A stretch of DNA of 16,296 nucleotides from assembly GCA_002419025.1 (NCBI GenBank), contig DIFG01000093.1, positions 1-16,296 on the forward strand, given 5' to 3'. Below are positions 15,045-16,296 of the stretch, one piece after another. The notes beneath the pieces are model-generated. The model was not told where the DNA came from. It ran no database searches and saw only the letters and a program-made list of their open reading frames with translations. The translations under genes and the position numbers were made by a program. How positions within the stretch are numbered: position 1 is the first letter of the stretch; the number at the start of each line of letters is the position of its first letter. Source of the DNA: Deltaproteobacteria bacterium UBA5754 (GTDB taxonomy: Bacteria > Desulfobacterota > Dissulfuribacteria > Dissulfuribacterales > UBA5754).

Positions 15045-16119
15045 ATCCGGATACCAGATCACATGGCTGACGCCGTCTCTTGCCGTCGGTTACGCACCTA
15101 TGTCGTACGAGGAGCTCGATTCCATCAAGGCGCAGGGCATAGATGCCATCGTGAACCTCTGCGGAGAGTTTTGTGATCTCCATTCAATCGAGAAGGATTC
15201 CGGCTTCGACGTCTATTATATTCCTATCCCTGATGACGATGCCCCTGACATGAACCGCATGGAAGAGGGCCTCGAATGGCTCGACGAGGCCATCTATCTC
15301 GGCAAAAAGGTCCTCGTCCATTGCAGACACGGGATCGGGCGGACCGGAACGTTCATCACCGCCTATCTCATGCGCAAGGGTTTCAGCCCCAAAATCGCCG
15401 AAAAAAAGCTCAAAGGCACGACAGCCCATCCATCCCACTACAGACAGTGGAAACTCCTCAGGAAATACGGGAAAAAAGAGCGCCCCCTTACTATCCGCGA
15501 ACCACGTCTCGAAAGCTCGCAGATCGTGGACCTCGCACCCTTTCTCGATGGCTACGAGGCAATCGTGCGGGAGGTGGACGAAGAAATTGCCAAGTCGTCC
15601 TCGCGCGCTTCGTGCGGTCGGGACACGGACGCCTGTTGCCGACGGTATTTCGAGCTTTCCTTCGTTGAAACCGTGGCGATCACACGGGCCATGAACAAGG
15701 TCCTGACCTCCGAGATGAGGCTCGCAGCCGTGCAGGCCGCAGCCGATCTTTCGCACAGACTGCATAAGCTCAAGAAAGAACAGGGCGGTGTCATGACAGG
15801 AGATCGGATCGGACGATTGTACGAATCCCTTGGCATTTTGTGTCCCTTGAGCAAGGATGGGGCGTGTATGATCTATGACTCGCGGCCCATAGGATGCAGA
15901 TGGTACGGAACAGACGTGAGCGAGACATTCCGCCAGGAGGTTTCGAGCGACCTCGAGACCCTCTCATCCGAGCTCTTCCATGCCCTGTCAGGAGAGTTCC
16001 CCATTCGGGGCGCTCTTCTCTTTCCCTGGCCCGATGTCGTTTCCGGCCGGTTCGTCCAGCAATACTTCCGTCTTGCATCCTCTGTCGGGCGAGGGCAAGG
16101 CGCTCCCCAGGCAGCGTAA
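15037..16119 (+). CDS. Dual-specificity phosphatase fused to a YkgJ-type cysteine-cluster domain
   Basis: This 360-residue protein has two recognisable halves. The N-terminal cysteine-based phosphatase (about 8-145) has the P-loop HCRHGIGRT with nucleophile Cys96 and Arg102. A likely general acid is among Asp67-Asp71 in IPIPDDDAPDM. The C-terminal half (about 190-345) resembles the YkgJ-type CxxCxxCC zinc/iron-binding family: Cys193, Cys200 and Cys201, then CPLSKDGACMIYDSRPIGCRWYG with Cys269, Cys277 and Cys287. The substrate could be a phosphotyrosine, phosphoserine, lipid or other phosphate ester. The cysteine cluster may sense metal or redox state. The ATG at 15037 overlaps the end of the previous gene by 8 bp and has AAGGA upstream, so the two proteins are probably made together. 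No membrane segment or signal peptide is visible. Confidence 0.88.
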   Translation: MDKSGYQITWLTPSLAVGYAPMSYEELDSIKAQGIDAIVNLCGEFCDLHSIEKDSGFDVYYIPIPDDDAPDMNRMEEGLEWLDEAIYLGKKVLVHCRHGIGRTGTFITAYLMRKGFSPKIAEKKLKGTTAHPSHYRQWKLLRKYGKKERPLTIREPRLESSQIVDLAPFLDGYEAIVREVDEEIAKSSSRASCGRDTDACCRRYFELSFVETVAITRAMNKVLTSEMRLAAVQAAADLSHRLHKLKKEQGGVMTGDRIGRLYESLGILCPLSKDGACMIYDSRPIGCRWYGTDVSETFRQEVSSDLETLSSELFHALSGEFPIRGALLFPWPDVVSGRFVQQYFRLASSVGRGQGAPQAA

Positions 16120-16126
16120 CCTCCCA

Positions 16127-16140
16127 AAACCTAAAGGTTT
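16127..16140 (+). terminator. Weak stem after the signalling cassette
   Basis: AAACC (16127-16131) pairs with GGTTT (16136-16140) around TAAA, eight bases after the phosphatase stop. No T tract follows. The stronger REP-like hairpins just downstream may stop or protect the transcript instead. Confidence 0.2.
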
Positions 16141-16168
16141 CGTAAAAAATCGAAAATTCCAATTTGGC

Positions 16169-16238
16169 GTCATTCCGGCGTTGGCCGGAATCCAGTGTTT
16201 TCAATATGTTCTGGATGCCGGATCTAGTCCGGCATGAC
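16169..16238. repeat. REP-like double hairpin
   Basis: Two stem-loops lie head to tail: ATTCCGGC/GCCGGAAT (16172-16191, GTTG loop) and ATGCCGGA/TCCGGCAT (16215-16235). The outer ends GTCAT and ATGAC and the inner ATCCAG and CTGGAT are also complementary, so the full 70 bp is one nested palindrome. The left half is related to the repeat at 64-88. This is a typical dispersed extragenic palindrome. No transposase of the REP-associated type is in the window. Confidence 0.7.
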
Positions 16239-16296
16239 GAGTCCGGCACTTTTGTCGCGGTAGGGATACCGGTTGCCCGGCACCCCCCCACACAGA

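Noticed and set aside
16120..16296. Insertion-sequence end or CRISPR repeat at the right edge
   Set aside because: The repeat is a single REP-like palindrome; there is no regular repeat-spacer pattern and no transposase frame.

Overview
The window is 16.3 kb of GC-rich, tightly packed bacterial chromosome. It holds eleven protein genes in three blocks, with short repeat elements at both ends. A Gram-negative, diderm host is certain from the TonB-dependent receptor and the exported proteins. The sigma-54 regulator, the dispersed GTCATTCCGGC-type palindromes and the gene styles suggest a Desulfobacterota (former Deltaproteobacteria) or neighbouring anaerobe; that placement is inference. No rRNA, tRNA, CRISPR array or transposase gene was seen.

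Left block, minus strand (373-3902): a TonB-dependent outer-membrane receptor, a DUF4198 periplasmic protein and a small membrane-anchored periplasmic protein form a tight operon (3-nt gap, then ATGA overlap). The two small proteins resemble the accessory NikK and NikL components found with nickel/cobalt ECF uptake systems. Both are predicted to start with histidine after signal-peptide cleavage. The likely job is metal-ion capture and import; the metal is not shown.

Middle block: diverging from the receptor, queF (7-deazaguanine/queuosine pathway) is followed after 2 nt by a P1B-like P-type ATPase with altered signature motifs (DKTA for DKTG, SGRS for TGES, FPT for CPC). Convergent with it, valS and nadC form a minus-strand operon joined by an ATGA overlap. 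The 3' ends of nadC and the ATPase gene overlap by 56 bp.

Right block, plus strand (10592-16119): an NtrC-type sigma-54 activator, a stand-alone receiver protein, an 847-residue protein with a PPDK-type ATP-grasp domain, a phosphohistidine domain and an unrecognised C-terminal region, and a fusion of a dual-specificity phosphatase with a YkgJ-type cysteine-cluster domain. A well-spaced -24/-12 sigma-54 promoter candidate precedes the first gene. Spacing and an 8-bp overlap suggest one transcription unit. No histidine kinase is present. This four-gene signalling/phosphotransfer cassette is the best candidate here for an undescribed system.

Non-coding stretches: 1-372 carries a small element with 19-bp terminal inverted repeats. 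3903-4082 holds two divergent promoters with dyads. 10244-10591 holds the valS promoter, a long interrupted inverted repeat and the sigma-54 promoter. 16120-16296 holds a REP-like double hairpin.
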